From Oscillatoriales cyanobacterium CG2_30_40_61 (lineage in GTDB: Bacteria; Cyanobacteriota; Cyanobacteriia; Cyanobacteriales; Microcoleaceae), in NCBI GenBank assembly GCA_001873365.1, contig MNYZ01000097.1, positions 1,040-46,459 of the forward strand: a stretch of 45,420 nucleotides of DNA, in the 5' to 3' direction. The position numbers and the translations under genes were made by a program. Shown one piece after another: positions 26,038-34,551 of the stretch; the first letter of the stretch is position 1; each line of letters begins with the position of its first letter. Below the pieces are notes generated by a model. That model saw only the letters and a program-made list of their open reading frames with translations. It searched no databases and was not told the DNA's origin.

Positions 26038-26508
26038 TTAACCTAAAAAACGGCTTAAATCAAATTCTCCGACGGGTTCGGAGGGGCGATCGCGTTCCGC
26101 CATTAAGATTAATAATAATCGATCGGAATAATCAACAGTCCCACGACATTCATCTTGTAGAACTTCTAACCCGCCATTGGCATATTCTTCAAAAATTAAG
26201 GCTCTTTCTTCTTCCGCTTCTAGGTCAAACGGAGATAAAAGTTTGATATTTTCGGTTTCGGCGATCGCGACTAATTTAATAATTCCATCATACCCGCGAG
26301 AAATAAAAACCTCCAGGGAAATTGGCCCGGGATCTCGCTTAGAAAGTCCATCAACGGTTATCCGTTTTTGCCGTCGTTTTCCTAATAAGGCGGCAAAGGC
26401 GATCACATCGGCGTAGGTTTGAAACGGCCCGGTTTTGCCTTCTATTTCTGTGAGCGATCGCACTAATTCCGCCTTATCTTTAGCAATTCTAATTCGACTA
26501 ACAGCCAT
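26038..26508 (-). CDS. DNA phosphorothioation-associated protein 4-like
   Basis: 156 residues matching, as I recall it, the dnd-associated protein 4 family: RIRIAKDKAELVRSL, GPFQTYADVIAFAALLGKRR, VFISRGYDGIIKLVAIAETE, RALIFEEYANGGLEVLQDE, and the C-terminal tail FDLSRFLG. The family is often encoded with dnd/phosphorothioation genes, but none of dndB-E is present in this window. It is therefore an orphan copy. It lies 18 bp downstream of a small MazG-like gene on the same strand, so they likely form one operon. Biochemical function is not known. Family assignment is from memory and should be checked by HMM. Confidence 0.68.
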   Translation of the reverse strand: MAVSRIRIAKDKAELVRSLTEIEGKTGPFQTYADVIAFAALLGKRRQKRITVDGLSKRDPGPISLEVFISRGYDGIIKLVAIAETENIKLLSPFDLEAEEERALIFEEYANGGLEVLQDECRGTVDYSDRLLLILMAERDRPSEPVGEFDLSRFLG

Positions 26509-26526
26509 AATTAATCAGCATAAAAA

Positions 26527-26853
26527 TTAAGTAGATTCAGTCCAAAGTAATTTAATTTTATGTTCAAATCCGCCTTTTTCTGCCCGTTTATGATCCCGTT
26601 CTAATAAAATTCGTTCATCTTCAATGCCGTAGGTTTCCATTAATGCCGCTATCACTTCCAATAAATCCGCTAATTCATGGACTAATTCCTCCGGTGATGC
26701 TTGAGCCGCTTCCTGGGCTTCTTCGATGAGTTTATCACGCAAGGCTTGACGATATTCGGTTTCTGATAACGTTGTAATATTATACTGAAATCCTGATTTT
26801 TGAATCAGTTCTGGGATGCGATCGCGGACTAATTTGTTATATTCTTGATGCAA
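26527..26853 (-). CDS. MazG-like / phosphoribosyl-ATP pyrophosphohydrolase family protein
   Basis: 108 residues of the all-alpha NTP pyrophosphohydrolase fold. Motifs: N-terminal MHQEYNKLVRDRIPELIQ (characteristic KLVRDxIPE of this branch), the metal-binding helix RDKLIEEAQEAAQA (EExxE-like), and ELADLLEVIAALMETYGI (ExxD on the second helix), then FEHKIKLLW. Members hydrolyse NTPs or phosphoribosyl-ATP. The short length and missing HisI domain argue against HisE of histidine synthesis. Operon partner is the dnd-associated protein 4-like gene, suggesting a defence or nucleotide-sanitation role (inference). Confidence 0.82.
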   Translation of the reverse strand: MHQEYNKLVRDRIPELIQKSGFQYNITTLSETEYRQALRDKLIEEAQEAAQASPEELVHELADLLEVIAALMETYGIEDERILLERDHKRAEKGGFEHKIKLLWTEST

Positions 26854-26941
26854 GGTATAATTCTCCTATAAAATAATTGCACCGGATTTTTATTTTGTGC
26901 TATTTTTTATAGTTTAACAAGAGTTGCAAGCTAAGTAAACA

Positions 26942-27697
26942 ATGCGTAAATCTTTATATCAATATTTATCCCCTATTCTTTATAGCGTTGCGGTGATTTT
27001 GTTGGGATGTCTGTTCAACCCCGCTCCCACCAGCGCCCTAACTGTCCCAAAAGTTGATTCTGTTTATGAATACCGCACCCTCCACAGTCCCGACGGGATT
27101 GGGAAATTTTATCTGGGCAGAGAAATAGCTCCGGTGATGGGCCATGAAGGAGCCGGATGGTTGGAACGTCCCAGTAGAGATAGTTCGGAACAACCTGAAC
27201 AAGCGATCGCAGCTTTGAATTTAAAACCCACCGATATTGTCGCCGATATTGGGGCGGGAACCGGATATTTTACCTTTAGAATTAGTCCCCTGGTTCCCCG
27301 GGGAAAAGTCTTAGCTGTGGATGTACAACCGGAAATGTTAGAGTTAATGAATTTTGTTAAAACTCAGGAAAATATTCAAAATGTTGAACCCATTTTAGGA
27401 ACCATTGATAACCCCAATTTACCCGAATCTACCGTAGATTTAGCCCTAATGGTTGACGCTTATCATGAATTTCAATATCCCCAAGAAATGATGGAAGGAA
27501 TTGTCAAAGCCTTAAAACCAGGGGGACGGGTAGTATTATTAGAATATCGTCAAGAAAATCCATTAATTTTTATTAAAGGACTCCATAAGATGTCAGAAAA
27601 ACAAGTAAAAAAAGAAATGGCAACAGTGGGTTTAAACTGGAAAGAAACCCAAGATTTTTTACCCCAACAACATTTTTTAGTCTTTGAAAAACCTTGA
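26942..27697 (+). CDS. exported class I SAM-dependent methyltransferase
   Basis: 251 residues. The first 32 residues form an export signal: RK-rich start, hydrophobic core (ILYSVAVILLGCLF), and either a lipobox (LLGC, residues 20-23) or a cleavage after PTSA (32). The mature part has the motif I sequence VADIGAGTGYF (100-110; Asp102), AVDVQPEM and LALMVDAYHEF, then the ALKPGGRVVLLEYR strand: a complete Rossmann methyltransferase. SAM is not known to be available in the periplasm, so location or activity is puzzling; similar exported methyltransferases occur in cyanobacteria. Substrate unknown. Divergent from the MazG-like gene. Confidence 0.83.
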   Translation: MRKSLYQYLSPILYSVAVILLGCLFNPAPTSALTVPKVDSVYEYRTLHSPDGIGKFYLGREIAPVMGHEGAGWLERPSRDSSEQPEQAIAALNLKPTDIVADIGAGTGYFTFRISPLVPRGKVLAVDVQPEMLELMNFVKTQENIQNVEPILGTIDNPNLPESTVDLALMVDAYHEFQYPQEMMEGIVKALKPGGRVVLLEYRQENPLIFIKGLHKMSEKQVKKEMATVGLNWKETQDFLPQQHFLVFEKP

Positions 27698-27807
27698 CTA
27701 TTAACCAGCTTTAGAGAAAAATTCCTGCCGAAAGGGAACTTAATAATGGTAGGATAGCTGTATCAGTGCGTTTTTACGACTATGTTAAATTAAGAATTGA
27801 TATCAAT

Positions 27808-29256
27808 ATGACTGTTAGAGTTCGTCTTGCTCCAAGTCCCACCGGAAATTTACATATAGGAACTGCTAGAACTGCGGTTTTTAACTGGTTATTTGCCCGC
27901 AACCAAGGAGGTACTTTTGTCCTGCGGGTTGAAGATACCGACCTAGAACGCTCTCGCCCCGAATATACGGAAAATATTATCACCGGGTTAACCTGGTTGG
28001 GTTTAACTTGGGATGAAGGGCCATTTTATCAATCCGAGCGGTTAGAATTATATCGTCAAGCCATCCAAACCCTACTGGATAAGGGCTTAGTCTATCGTTG
28101 CTATTGTACCCCAGAAGAACTAGACGCCATGCGAGAAGGGCAGAAGGCTAGAAATGAAGCCCCTCGCTATGATAACCGCCATCGTCACCTGACGCCTGAA
28201 CAGCAAGCCGCCTTTGAAGCCGAGGGTCGTCAAGCAGTAATTCGCTTCAGAATAGACGATGACCGAGAAATTAGTTGGAATGATTTAGTCCGGGGAAAAG
28301 TCACTTGGAAGGGCAGTGATTTGGGCGGTGATATGGTAATTGCCCGGGCTTCTAGTAGTGGCGAAATTGGGCAACCTCTATATAATTTTGTGGTGGTTGT
28401 TGATGATATTGATATGAATATTACCCAAGTGATTCGAGGGGAAGATCATATTTCTAATACGCCTAAACAAATTCTGTTATATGAAGCTTTAAATGCCAAT
28501 ATTCCCGAATTTGGTCATACTCCTTTAATTCTGAATGCTGAGGGTCGGAAATTATCAAAACGGGATGGTGTTACCTCAATTTCTGATTTTAGAAATATGG
28601 GATATACACCAGAAGCTCTTGCTAATTATATGACCCTATTGGGTTGGACTCCTCCCGATGCTACGGAAGAATTATTTACCTTGGAAACCGCAGCAAAACA
28701 CTTTAGTTTTGAACGAGTTAATAAGGCTGGGGCAAAATTTGACTGGGATAAATTAAATTGGATTAATAGCCAATATCTTCATAAAATGCCCATACCAGAA
28801 TTAACCCAGTTATTAATTCCCTATTGGCAAGAAGCAGGTTATCAATTTAACTCTAATACGGATCAATCTTGGTTAGAACAGCTTACGGCTTTAATTGGCC
28901 CTAGTTTAACCACTCTTAAAGATGCGGTGGAAATGAGTCGATTATTTTTCACCGAAAGGGTTGAATTAGATGAAGAAGCAACCGCTCAATTACAACAGGA
29001 AAGTGCGATCGCCATTGTGCAGGCAATTCAGGATAAAATAACCCAACAACGAGATCAACCCTTAACATCCGATGCCGCTAAAGCAATAATTAATAGTGCG
29101 ATGAAGGAAACAAACGTCAAAAAAGGGTTAGTTATGCGATCGCTTAGGGCAGCTTTGATGGGGACAATGCACGGCCCAGATTTAATCGAATCTTGGTTAT
29201 TGTTCCATGAAAAAGGGATTGATTTAATTCGTTTTCAAACTGTTTTACCGGGTTAA
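27808..29256 (+). CDS. gltX: glutamyl-tRNA synthetase
   Basis: Class I aminoacyl-tRNA synthetase, 482 residues from the ATG at 27808 ([12 protein letters not shown]). An in-frame GTG at 27766 would add 14 residues but breaks the family's usual start. The HIGH-type motif is HIGTA (about residue 16) and the KMSKS-type motif is KLSKRDG. The C-terminal anticodon-binding domain (about 330-480) is complete, so no CAAD domain is fused. In cyanobacteria this enzyme also feeds tRNA-Glu to tetrapyrrole synthesis, and is usually non-discriminating. Downstream, 20 bp away, is a gene for a CAAD-domain protein. Confidence 0.95.
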   Translation: MTVRVRLAPSPTGNLHIGTARTAVFNWLFARNQGGTFVLRVEDTDLERSRPEYTENIITGLTWLGLTWDEGPFYQSERLELYRQAIQTLLDKGLVYRCYCTPEELDAMREGQKARNEAPRYDNRHRHLTPEQQAAFEAEGRQAVIRFRIDDDREISWNDLVRGKVTWKGSDLGGDMVIARASSSGEIGQPLYNFVVVVDDIDMNITQVIRGEDHISNTPKQILLYEALNANIPEFGHTPLILNAEGRKLSKRDGVTSISDFRNMGYTPEALANYMTLLGWTPPDATEELFTLETAAKHFSFERVNKAGAKFDWDKLNWINSQYLHKMPIPELTQLLIPYWQEAGYQFNSNTDQSWLEQLTALIGPSLTTLKDAVEMSRLFFTERVELDEEATAQLQQESAIAIVQAIQDKITQQRDQPLTSDAAKAIINSAMKETNVKKGLVMRSLRAALMGTMHGPDLIESWLLFHEKGIDLIRFQTVLPG

Positions 29257-29276
29257 TATTTAACGAGGCAGATATT

Positions 29277-30197
29277 ATGGCAACTTCTCCTAGATCTCGC
29301 AAATCATCTGATGCAAAAGGTAATGCTTCCCAGTCTAAAAAATCTCAGCCTACAGTCGATTCTACACCCCCCCAAGCATCTGAAACAGAAACGGGAGTTG
29401 ATTCCCCCCTATCCCTATCTTCAGAACCTGCTGTTGTTGTGGAAGCACCCGTAGCTGAGGAACCTGCTGTTGTTGTGGAAGCACCCGTAGCTGAGGAACC
29501 TGTTGTTGTGGAAGCACCCGTAGCTGAGGAACCTGCTGTTGTTGTGGAAGCACCCGTAGCTGAGGAACCTCCTATGGTTGTGGAAGAAGCACCCGAACCC
29601 GAACCCGAACCCGAACCCGTAGCTATTGTGGAACCTGCTGTGGTTGTGGAAGAAGAACCCGTAGCTATTGTGGAACCTCCGATGATGGTGGAAGCACCCG
29701 AACCCGAACCCGTAGCTATTGTGGAGGAACCAAAACCCTTAGTTGAAGATCAACCAAAATGGGTTAATACTTCAGCAACAGAGATTTTATTCAATGCTGA
29801 ACCGATAACTACGAGTCCAAGTCCAGTGGAAGTAGTGATTGATTCTCCAACGACTTTCTCCTATGATTCTGTTAACCAATCTGTACAACCCATGAAAGAA
29901 GAAATTCTCGCATTTTTATCTGAACTTCCCGAAAATTTAGGAAGTTTCTTTAAAGATTACAAACGTCCTTTAACTACGGTCGGTTTAATCGTTGCCTTCT
30001 TAATTACCTTCAAAATTTTAGTAGGATTAGTAGAAATTATCAATGAAATTCCTCTAATTAAACCTACCTTTGAAACCGTTGGTTTAGGATACTCAGCTTG
30101 GTTTATTTATCGTTATCTCCTCAAAGCAGATAACCGCAAAGAACTCAGTGCAGATTTTAATACCCTCAAAGAAGAAATCCTGGGTAAAAAATCATAA
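29277..30197 (+). CDS. CAAD domain-containing (CURT1-like) thylakoid membrane protein with EAPVAEEP repeats
   Basis: 306 residues. Residues 1-50 are Ser/Thr/Lys-rich. Residues 51-150 are a Val/Glu/Pro/Ala repeat region, VVVEAPVAEEPA-like, clearly duplicated at the DNA level. Residues 207-305 match the CAAD/CURT1 domain: an amphipathic helix (EEILAFLSELPENLGSFFK), TM1 (about 232-253), a short loop, TM2 (about 262-281), and a C-terminal amphipathic helix (SADFNTLKEEIL). CAAD is the domain that some cyanobacteria append to aminoacyl-tRNA synthetases including GluRS to tether them to membranes; here it is a separate protein encoded right after gltX. Confidence 0.88.
   Translation: MATSPRSRKSSDAKGNASQSKKSQPTVDSTPPQASETETGVDSPLSLSSEPAVVVEAPVAEEPAVVVEAPVAEEPVVVEAPVAEEPAVVVEAPVAEEPPMVVEEAPEPEPEPEPVAIVEPAVVVEEEPVAIVEPPMMVEAPEPEPVAIVEEPKPLVEDQPKWVNTSATEILFNAEPITTSPSPVEVVIDSPTTFSYDSVNQSVQPMKEEILAFLSELPENLGSFFKDYKRPLTTVGLIVAFLITFKILVGLVEIINEIPLIKPTFETVGLGYSAWFIYRYLLKADNRKELSADFNTLKEEILGKKS
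29427..29567 (+). repeat. 33/36-bp tandem repeat in the CAAD gene
   Basis: Four tandem copies, three of 36 bp and one of 33 bp (the third lacks one codon), encode EAPVAEEPAVVV units. Each starts at cctgctgttg or similar and ends gctgaggaa. More degenerate PEPEP and AIVEPP units run on to about 29726. Copies are nearly identical, which suggests recent duplication. Confidence 0.88.
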
Positions 30198-30214
30198 ACC
30201 AAACAGTTCTAACA

Positions 30215-30712
30215 ATGACTAATGCCACTCTCAAAAACTTAGCATTGGGCGTTGTGATGGTTACGGTTGGGTTATTGCTGCCTCGTTCAGTGGAAGCTCA
30301 ACCGTTTAACGGCGCATCCACCCCCATGTTTGAAAATATCACCCTTAGTCCTCAATTCCGACCTAACCCTATGTTAATTCGGGGATTAAGTGGCGGCCCA
30401 ACTTTGGCCAAGGATATCGCGGGACGCCAAGAAACCCAAACCGGAACTTGTCAGGGTTATGTGGATCAACAACCGGATCATACGGTAATTTTAACCAGTT
30501 TTTTTGATTATTTAAAACTTCAAGTCCAAAGTAGCGAAGATACGGTTTTAGTGATTCGGGGGCCGGGGGGAAGTTGGTGTAGTGATGATGCTAAAGACAT
30601 GAATCCTAGTATTGAAGGTCAATGGTTATCGGGAAAATATGAAATTTGGGTAGGGTCTTATAAACCCAATGCTTATCACCCTTATGTAATTTCAATTACG
30701 GATAAACCATAA
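30215..30712 (+). CDS. secreted conserved hypothetical protein
   Basis: 165 residues. Signal peptide of about 29 residues (ALGVVMVTVGLLLPRSVEA), so periplasmic or exported. The mature part has paired cysteines (TGTCQGY and GSWCSDDAK) that could form a disulfide, and beta-rich segments (HTVILTSFFDYLKLQVQSS, EDTVLVIRGPGGSW, GQWLSGKYEIWVGSY) resembling pre-peptidase C-terminal-like beta-sandwich domains found in cyanobacterial secreted proteins. Activity unknown. It starts 17 bp after the CAAD gene, so it may be cotranscribed with gltX and CAAD. It converges with the Uma2 gene with 11 bp between. Confidence 0.7.
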   Translation: MTNATLKNLALGVVMVTVGLLLPRSVEAQPFNGASTPMFENITLSPQFRPNPMLIRGLSGGPTLAKDIAGRQETQTGTCQGYVDQQPDHTVILTSFFDYLKLQVQSSEDTVLVIRGPGGSWCSDDAKDMNPSIEGQWLSGKYEIWVGSYKPNAYHPYVISITDKP

Positions 30713-30723
30713 GAGGATTTTTA

Positions 30724-31374
30724 TTATTCCTGGCTATGATGTTGTTCTCGAACCCAATGTCTAAAAGTTTTTAATGTGGCAGTTTCGCCATCTCGCAAAC
30801 TTTGACGAATATATTGGGGAATAATTTCTAAAGGGAGCCAAGGAAAATATAAACTTTGAGTTGATTTTTGATAGGATTGGGTAGTTTTATCTAAAATAAA
30901 AACCTCTAATTTCTGACCATTATAACGCCATAGTTCAGGAATTTCAAAAGCGGCATAAATCGTTTGTTTATCTAAGGAACTGCTAGTTATATCAATTTCT
31001 AATACTAAATCAGGGGGCGGGTCTGATTCTAAATTAATATTCTGTTGATGTCTAACTAAGGGTTCATTATTCAAATAATAACAAGAATCCGGTTCTGCAC
31101 CTTTTAATAATTCTTCTCTTTTTAAGGTTAAAGACCCCATTTTTTTTAGATTTAGGTTTAATTCATCTGCGATCGCTCTGACTAAATCATCAATAAACCG
31201 ATTATTATTTTCATGTTCTCCCAATGGAGTCATAATTTCTAATACTCCTTGATCATAATATAAACGAATAACGCGATTATTTCCTAAATCGTTTAATAAA
31301 TTAATAAATGTTTGCCAACTGACTTGATTTAAAACCGTGCGTTGTTCAGGTATCAGTAAAGTAGCTGTAGTCAT
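30724..31374 (-). CDS. Uma2 family (DUF820) PD-(D/E)XK endonuclease-like protein
   Basis: 216 residues. The Uma2 core is at about 45-165: NNRFIDDLVRAIADEL, EPDSCYYLNN, and PPDLVLEIDITSS with LDKQTIYA, which supply the nuclease-type Asp, Glu and Lys; IPELWRYNGQKLEVF follows. The family is strongly expanded in cyanobacteria, and copies are often mobile or paralogous. Its role is not settled; some are predicted restriction-type nucleases. Monocistronic on the minus strand, pointing away from the HigBA pair. Confidence concerns family, not activity. Confidence 0.9.
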   Translation of the reverse strand: MTTATLLIPEQRTVLNQVSWQTFINLLNDLGNNRVIRLYYDQGVLEIMTPLGEHENNNRFIDDLVRAIADELNLNLKKMGSLTLKREELLKGAEPDSCYYLNNEPLVRHQQNINLESDPPPDLVLEIDITSSSLDKQTIYAAFEIPELWRYNGQKLEVFILDKTTQSYQKSTQSLYFPWLPLEIIPQYIRQSLRDGETATLKTFRHWVREQHHSQE

Positions 31375-31698
31375 ATTAAGTTTACCTCGATCAATTTATT
31401 ATAACCGAACATTTGAGATGATGATATGTCTATGGGTTATGAATATCTGACCCCTGAGCCTAAACTCATCCTCTTTACAAAACTTAATAATCTTTATTTA
31501 GCGTAACCCAATCCTTTAAACCGGGAAAATGCCTAATCAATACCCCTATATATAGTGGCATTACTCCCCTTCCCTGCCATTCTCAATCAAGGTGATTGCA
31601 CCTTATTATAAAAAAAATTATAATAGATTAAGTGATTCACCCCAAAGCCGAATTGTTTATTATAAAATAGTAGAAATAAAAATAGGTTTGGGGAGTTC
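31375..31698. other. 324-bp intergenic region with two palindromes upstream of higB
   Basis: No gene is visible. It contains a small hairpin aaggtg-attg-cacctt (about 31589-31604) and a palindrome with arms tattataa / ttataata (31604-31611 and 31618-31625). A TATAAA-like sequence lies near 31660. This is a likely promoter/operator region for the downstream toxin-antitoxin pair. Confidence 0.5.
31604..31625 (+). promoter_or_regulatory. candidate operator palindrome upstream of higBA
   Basis: Perfect 8-bp arms tattataa and ttataata around six A. It lies about 73 bp before higB. Antitoxins with an HTH domain often repress their own operon through such palindromes, so HigA binding is plausible but not shown. 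Confidence 0.35.
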
Positions 31699-32001
31699 AT
31701 GAAATTTCAATTTAAAAACAAAAAATTAGAAGCACTTTATACAGAAGAAAAAAATGCCCATAAATATCCTAACGACGTAGTAGATCGTTTTTTTGAGGTA
31801 ATCACATTAATTGACGGAATACCAAATGAACAAGATCTCTATAACTTCAAAGGACTAAGATTTGAAAAACTCAAAGGAGAACGAGGCAAAAAGGGACAAC
31901 ACTCAATCCGTCTTAATGGACAATGGCGTTTAATTCTTATGATTAAAAAAAACTCAGACGGTAATTTTATCCTAGTGATCGATATTGAAGACTATCACTA
32001 A
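31699..32001 (+). CDS. HigB-like toxin (RelE/ParE superfamily)
   Basis: 100 residues of the type II toxin HigB family: FKNKKLEALYTEE at the N-terminus, a helical central part, then LKGERGKKGQHSIRLNGQWRLILMI, the characteristic LxGxRxGxxSIRxNxQWRI block with basic catalytic residues, and a final beta strand (ILVIDIEDYH). Such toxins cleave mRNA on the ribosome. The antitoxin gene begins 26 bp downstream. The toxin-first order is normal for HigBA. Confidence 0.9.
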   Translation: MKFQFKNKKLEALYTEEKNAHKYPNDVVDRFFEVITLIDGIPNEQDLYNFKGLRFEKLKGERGKKGQHSIRLNGQWRLILMIKKNSDGNFILVIDIEDYH

Positions 32002-32027
32002 GGCAATATTTTAGGAGGAGCAGGAAA

Positions 32028-33110
32028 ATGGCAAACAAACTTATACCCGCACGAATTGTTACACCAGGCGACATTTTAAGCATGGAATTAGAAGCTCGTG
32101 GTTGGACGCAAAAAGATCTTGCCGAGATTATGGATCGCCCGGCTCAAACCATTAATGCTATTATCAATGCTAAAAAAGAAATCACTCCCGAAACTGCCAT
32201 AGAATTAGCTGCGGCTTTGGGAACTTCCGCAGAAGTTTGGACAAATCTCGAAACTAATTATCGTTTACATCAAGCAAAAAAAAATTCTGATAATCAGGAA
32301 ATTTCAAGGCGGAGAAGATTATACGAACTCGTCCCTGTTTCAGAACTGAGTAAAAGACAATGGCTACCCCAGACCAAAACCCTAGAAGAATTAGAAACCG
32401 CAGTTTGTAACTTTCTTGATATTGCCTCTCCGACGGAAACCCCTAAACTAACCGTTAATTTTCGTCATAACCATACCCTACAATCACAAGATACGGCCCT
32501 AATTGCTTGGATTAAAAGAGTTGAACATTTAGCCAAAAAGCAATCTGTAGGCAAATTTGACCGAGAACAACTAAAGTCTGCTATTCCTAAAATTCTTAGC
32601 TATGCCCAGACCCAAGAAGATATTACTAAAGTTCCTTCCCTACTGATGTCTTTGGGGGTTCATTTCGCAATTGTTCCCCATCTGTCTAAAACATACCTAG
32701 ACGGGGCAACTTTTACCATTAATAATCACCCTATGATTGCCTTAACCCTGAGATATAACCGTATTGATTCTTTCTGGTTTACCCTAATGCACGAATTAGG
32801 TCATATTGTCGCAGGTCATGAGGGTATATATTTAGATGACCTCAGCCAACTAGAAGATAATCCCCAAGAAAAAGAAGCAAATCAACTCTCTTGTGATTGG
32901 CTGATTGATAGTAATGCCCTGGCTAAATTTGTTGCTACTAACTCCTCTCGCTTCTCAACTAAAGCAATTGAGAAATTTGCTGGGAGTCAAGCGCGTCATC
33001 CGGGTATTATTGTCGGTCGTCTTCAGTATGAAGGTAAGATTCCTTACAAAAATCATCGGAAATATCTGGTTAAAGTTGATGAATTACTGACTTATATTGA
33101 TAATCCTTAA
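32028..33110 (+). CDS. HigA-like antitoxin with XRE HTH and ImmA/IrrE-type metalloprotease domain
   Basis: 360 residues, far longer than the usual ~100-residue HigA. An XRE HTH of the VapI/HigA type is at 12-75 (GDILSMELEARGWTQKDLAEIM). After a linker with a helical middle part, an ImmA/IrrE (DUF955) domain follows, with zinc motif HELGH (255-259) and downstream EKEANQLSCDWL supplying a third ligand. A strong ribosome-binding site (aggaggagcagg) precedes the ATG. A fused antitoxin-protease may control toxin release. The active-site motif looks intact. Confidence 0.88.
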   Translation: MANKLIPARIVTPGDILSMELEARGWTQKDLAEIMDRPAQTINAIINAKKEITPETAIELAAALGTSAEVWTNLETNYRLHQAKKNSDNQEISRRRRLYELVPVSELSKRQWLPQTKTLEELETAVCNFLDIASPTETPKLTVNFRHNHTLQSQDTALIAWIKRVEHLAKKQSVGKFDREQLKSAIPKILSYAQTQEDITKVPSLLMSLGVHFAIVPHLSKTYLDGATFTINNHPMIALTLRYNRIDSFWFTLMHELGHIVAGHEGIYLDDLSQLEDNPQEKEANQLSCDWLIDSNALAKFVATNSSRFSTKAIEKFAGSQARHPGIIVGRLQYEGKIPYKNHRKYLVKVDELLTYIDNP

Positions 33111-33156
33111 ACAGAATAAATAATCTGCTTCACTGACTCAGGATCAACTCTAAAAT

Positions 33157-33198
33157 ATTCCCTACTCTTTTTCAATTCCAGAAAGAAGAATAGGGAAT
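33157..33198. terminator. bidirectional terminator between higA and argD
   Basis: Imperfect arms attccctactctttttc (33157-33173) and gaaagaagaatagggaat (33181-33198) form a long stem between convergent genes. A poly-T-like stretch is within the arms. It likely serves both transcripts. Confidence 0.65.
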
Positions 33199-33206
33199 TT
33201 CTAACA

Positions 33207-34466
33207 TCAAGCTGTTAACTGTTGTAAGGCATTTTCAACTGCTTGTAAAGCTAGATTAACTTCTTCCTCCGTCACAATTAAAGGTGGCACAAAACGTAAC
33301 ACTTTTGGGCCAGCCGGAACTAATAATAACCCGGCTTCCATTGCTACTTTTACGACCTGGGGAGAAGTTAATTCAATCTCCTGTTTCAATTCTAAACCAT
33401 TAATTAAACCCCAACCTCGGACTTCAGCAATTAAATCAGGATATTTTTGGGCAATTTCTGTTAGTTTGGTACGAAGTTGTTCACCGCGCTTCTGTACATT
33501 TTCCAGAATATTTTCTGTTTCTAAGGTTTGACAAACTGCCAACGCCACCGCACAAACAAAAGGATTACCACCAAAGGTAGAGGCATGACTTCCGGGTTCA
33601 AAAACATCACAGAAAGCTTTACACATCATAGCTCCGATGGGAATACCACCACCTAAACCCTTAGCCGAGGTAAAAATATCGGGCTCAATTCCTAAATTTT
33701 CATAACCCCATAATTTCCCACTGCGACCCATGCCAACTTGAACTTCATCTAAGATTAAAAGTATGCCTTTTTGATCGCAAATTTCCCGAACTCGTTGGAA
33801 ATATTCAATATCCCCAGGACGGACACCTCCTTCTCCTTGCAGAGCTTCTAACATAATAGCAGCCACCCGTCGGCTATCTTTATCAACCTCAGAAATAGTG
33901 GCTTCTAAAGCATCAATATCATTATAAGGAACATACACAAACCCAGGTACTAACGGACTAAAACCTTTTTGATATTTAGGTTGTCCCGTAGCCGTAATTG
34001 TGGCTAAAGTTCGACCATGAAAACTCCCATGGGCGGTGATAATAACCGGGTCTTCAATATTTAATTTTTCATGGGCATATTTCCGGGCTAATTTAATTGC
34101 ACCTTCGTTAGCTTCCGCCCCAGAATTACAGAAAAAAGCTTTATCCGCACAGGAATGATCTGTTAACCATTTGGCTAATTCTCCTTGCACGGGAACATAA
34201 TATAAATTAGAAACATGGTGCAGAGTTTTAATTTGTTTGGTGACCGCTTCAATTAATATCGGATGAGCGTGTCCCAGGGTACAAGTAGCAATTCCGGCGA
34301 CAAAATCTAAGTATTCTTTGCCGTTGGTATCCCAAACGCGACACCCTTCTCCGCGCTCTAAGGCGATGGGAAAACGGGCGTAGGTATTCATAACATGGGA
34401 ATTAAAATCATCAATACTAAAATCGCTGCTAACAGGTGCTGCTTTGACTAAGGTTTCTGGACTCAT
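33207..34466 (-). CDS. argD: acetylornithine aminotransferase
   Basis: 419 residues. PLP-dependent class III aminotransferase of arginine biosynthesis: N-acetylglutamate semialdehyde plus glutamate to N-acetylornithine. Typical motifs: N-terminal YARFPIALERGEGCRVWD, FFCNSGAEANEGAIKLARK, HGSFHGRT, and the PLP-lysine region FTSAKGLGGGIPIGAM. Length and order are normal. It lies at the end of a higA-argD convergent pair. Housekeeping. Very similar paralogs (ornithine or 4-aminobutyrate aminotransferases) cannot be fully excluded, but the motif context favours ArgD. Confidence 0.93.
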   Translation of the reverse strand: MSPETLVKAAPVSSDFSIDDFNSHVMNTYARFPIALERGEGCRVWDTNGKEYLDFVAGIATCTLGHAHPILIEAVTKQIKTLHHVSNLYYVPVQGELAKWLTDHSCADKAFFCNSGAEANEGAIKLARKYAHEKLNIEDPVIITAHGSFHGRTLATITATGQPKYQKGFSPLVPGFVYVPYNDIDALEATISEVDKDSRRVAAIMLEALQGEGGVRPGDIEYFQRVREICDQKGILLILDEVQVGMGRSGKLWGYENLGIEPDIFTSAKGLGGGIPIGAMMCKAFCDVFEPGSHASTFGGNPFVCAVALAVCQTLETENILENVQKRGEQLRTKLTEIAQKYPDLIAEVRGWGLINGLELKQEIELTSPQVVKVAMEAGLLLVPAGPKVLRFVPPLIVTEEEVNLALQAVENALQQLTA

Positions 34467-34551
34467 GAATTACTCCTAAATTCGGTTTGTGTTTGATTTC
34501 TGATTTTAGGGTAAAATCTTCATTTCCGGGGTTGGTTTTGTTACCAAATCC

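Noticed and set aside
29427-29726. CRISPR array
   Set aside because: 36-bp units are contiguous and in frame, encoding a Val/Glu/Pro repeat region.
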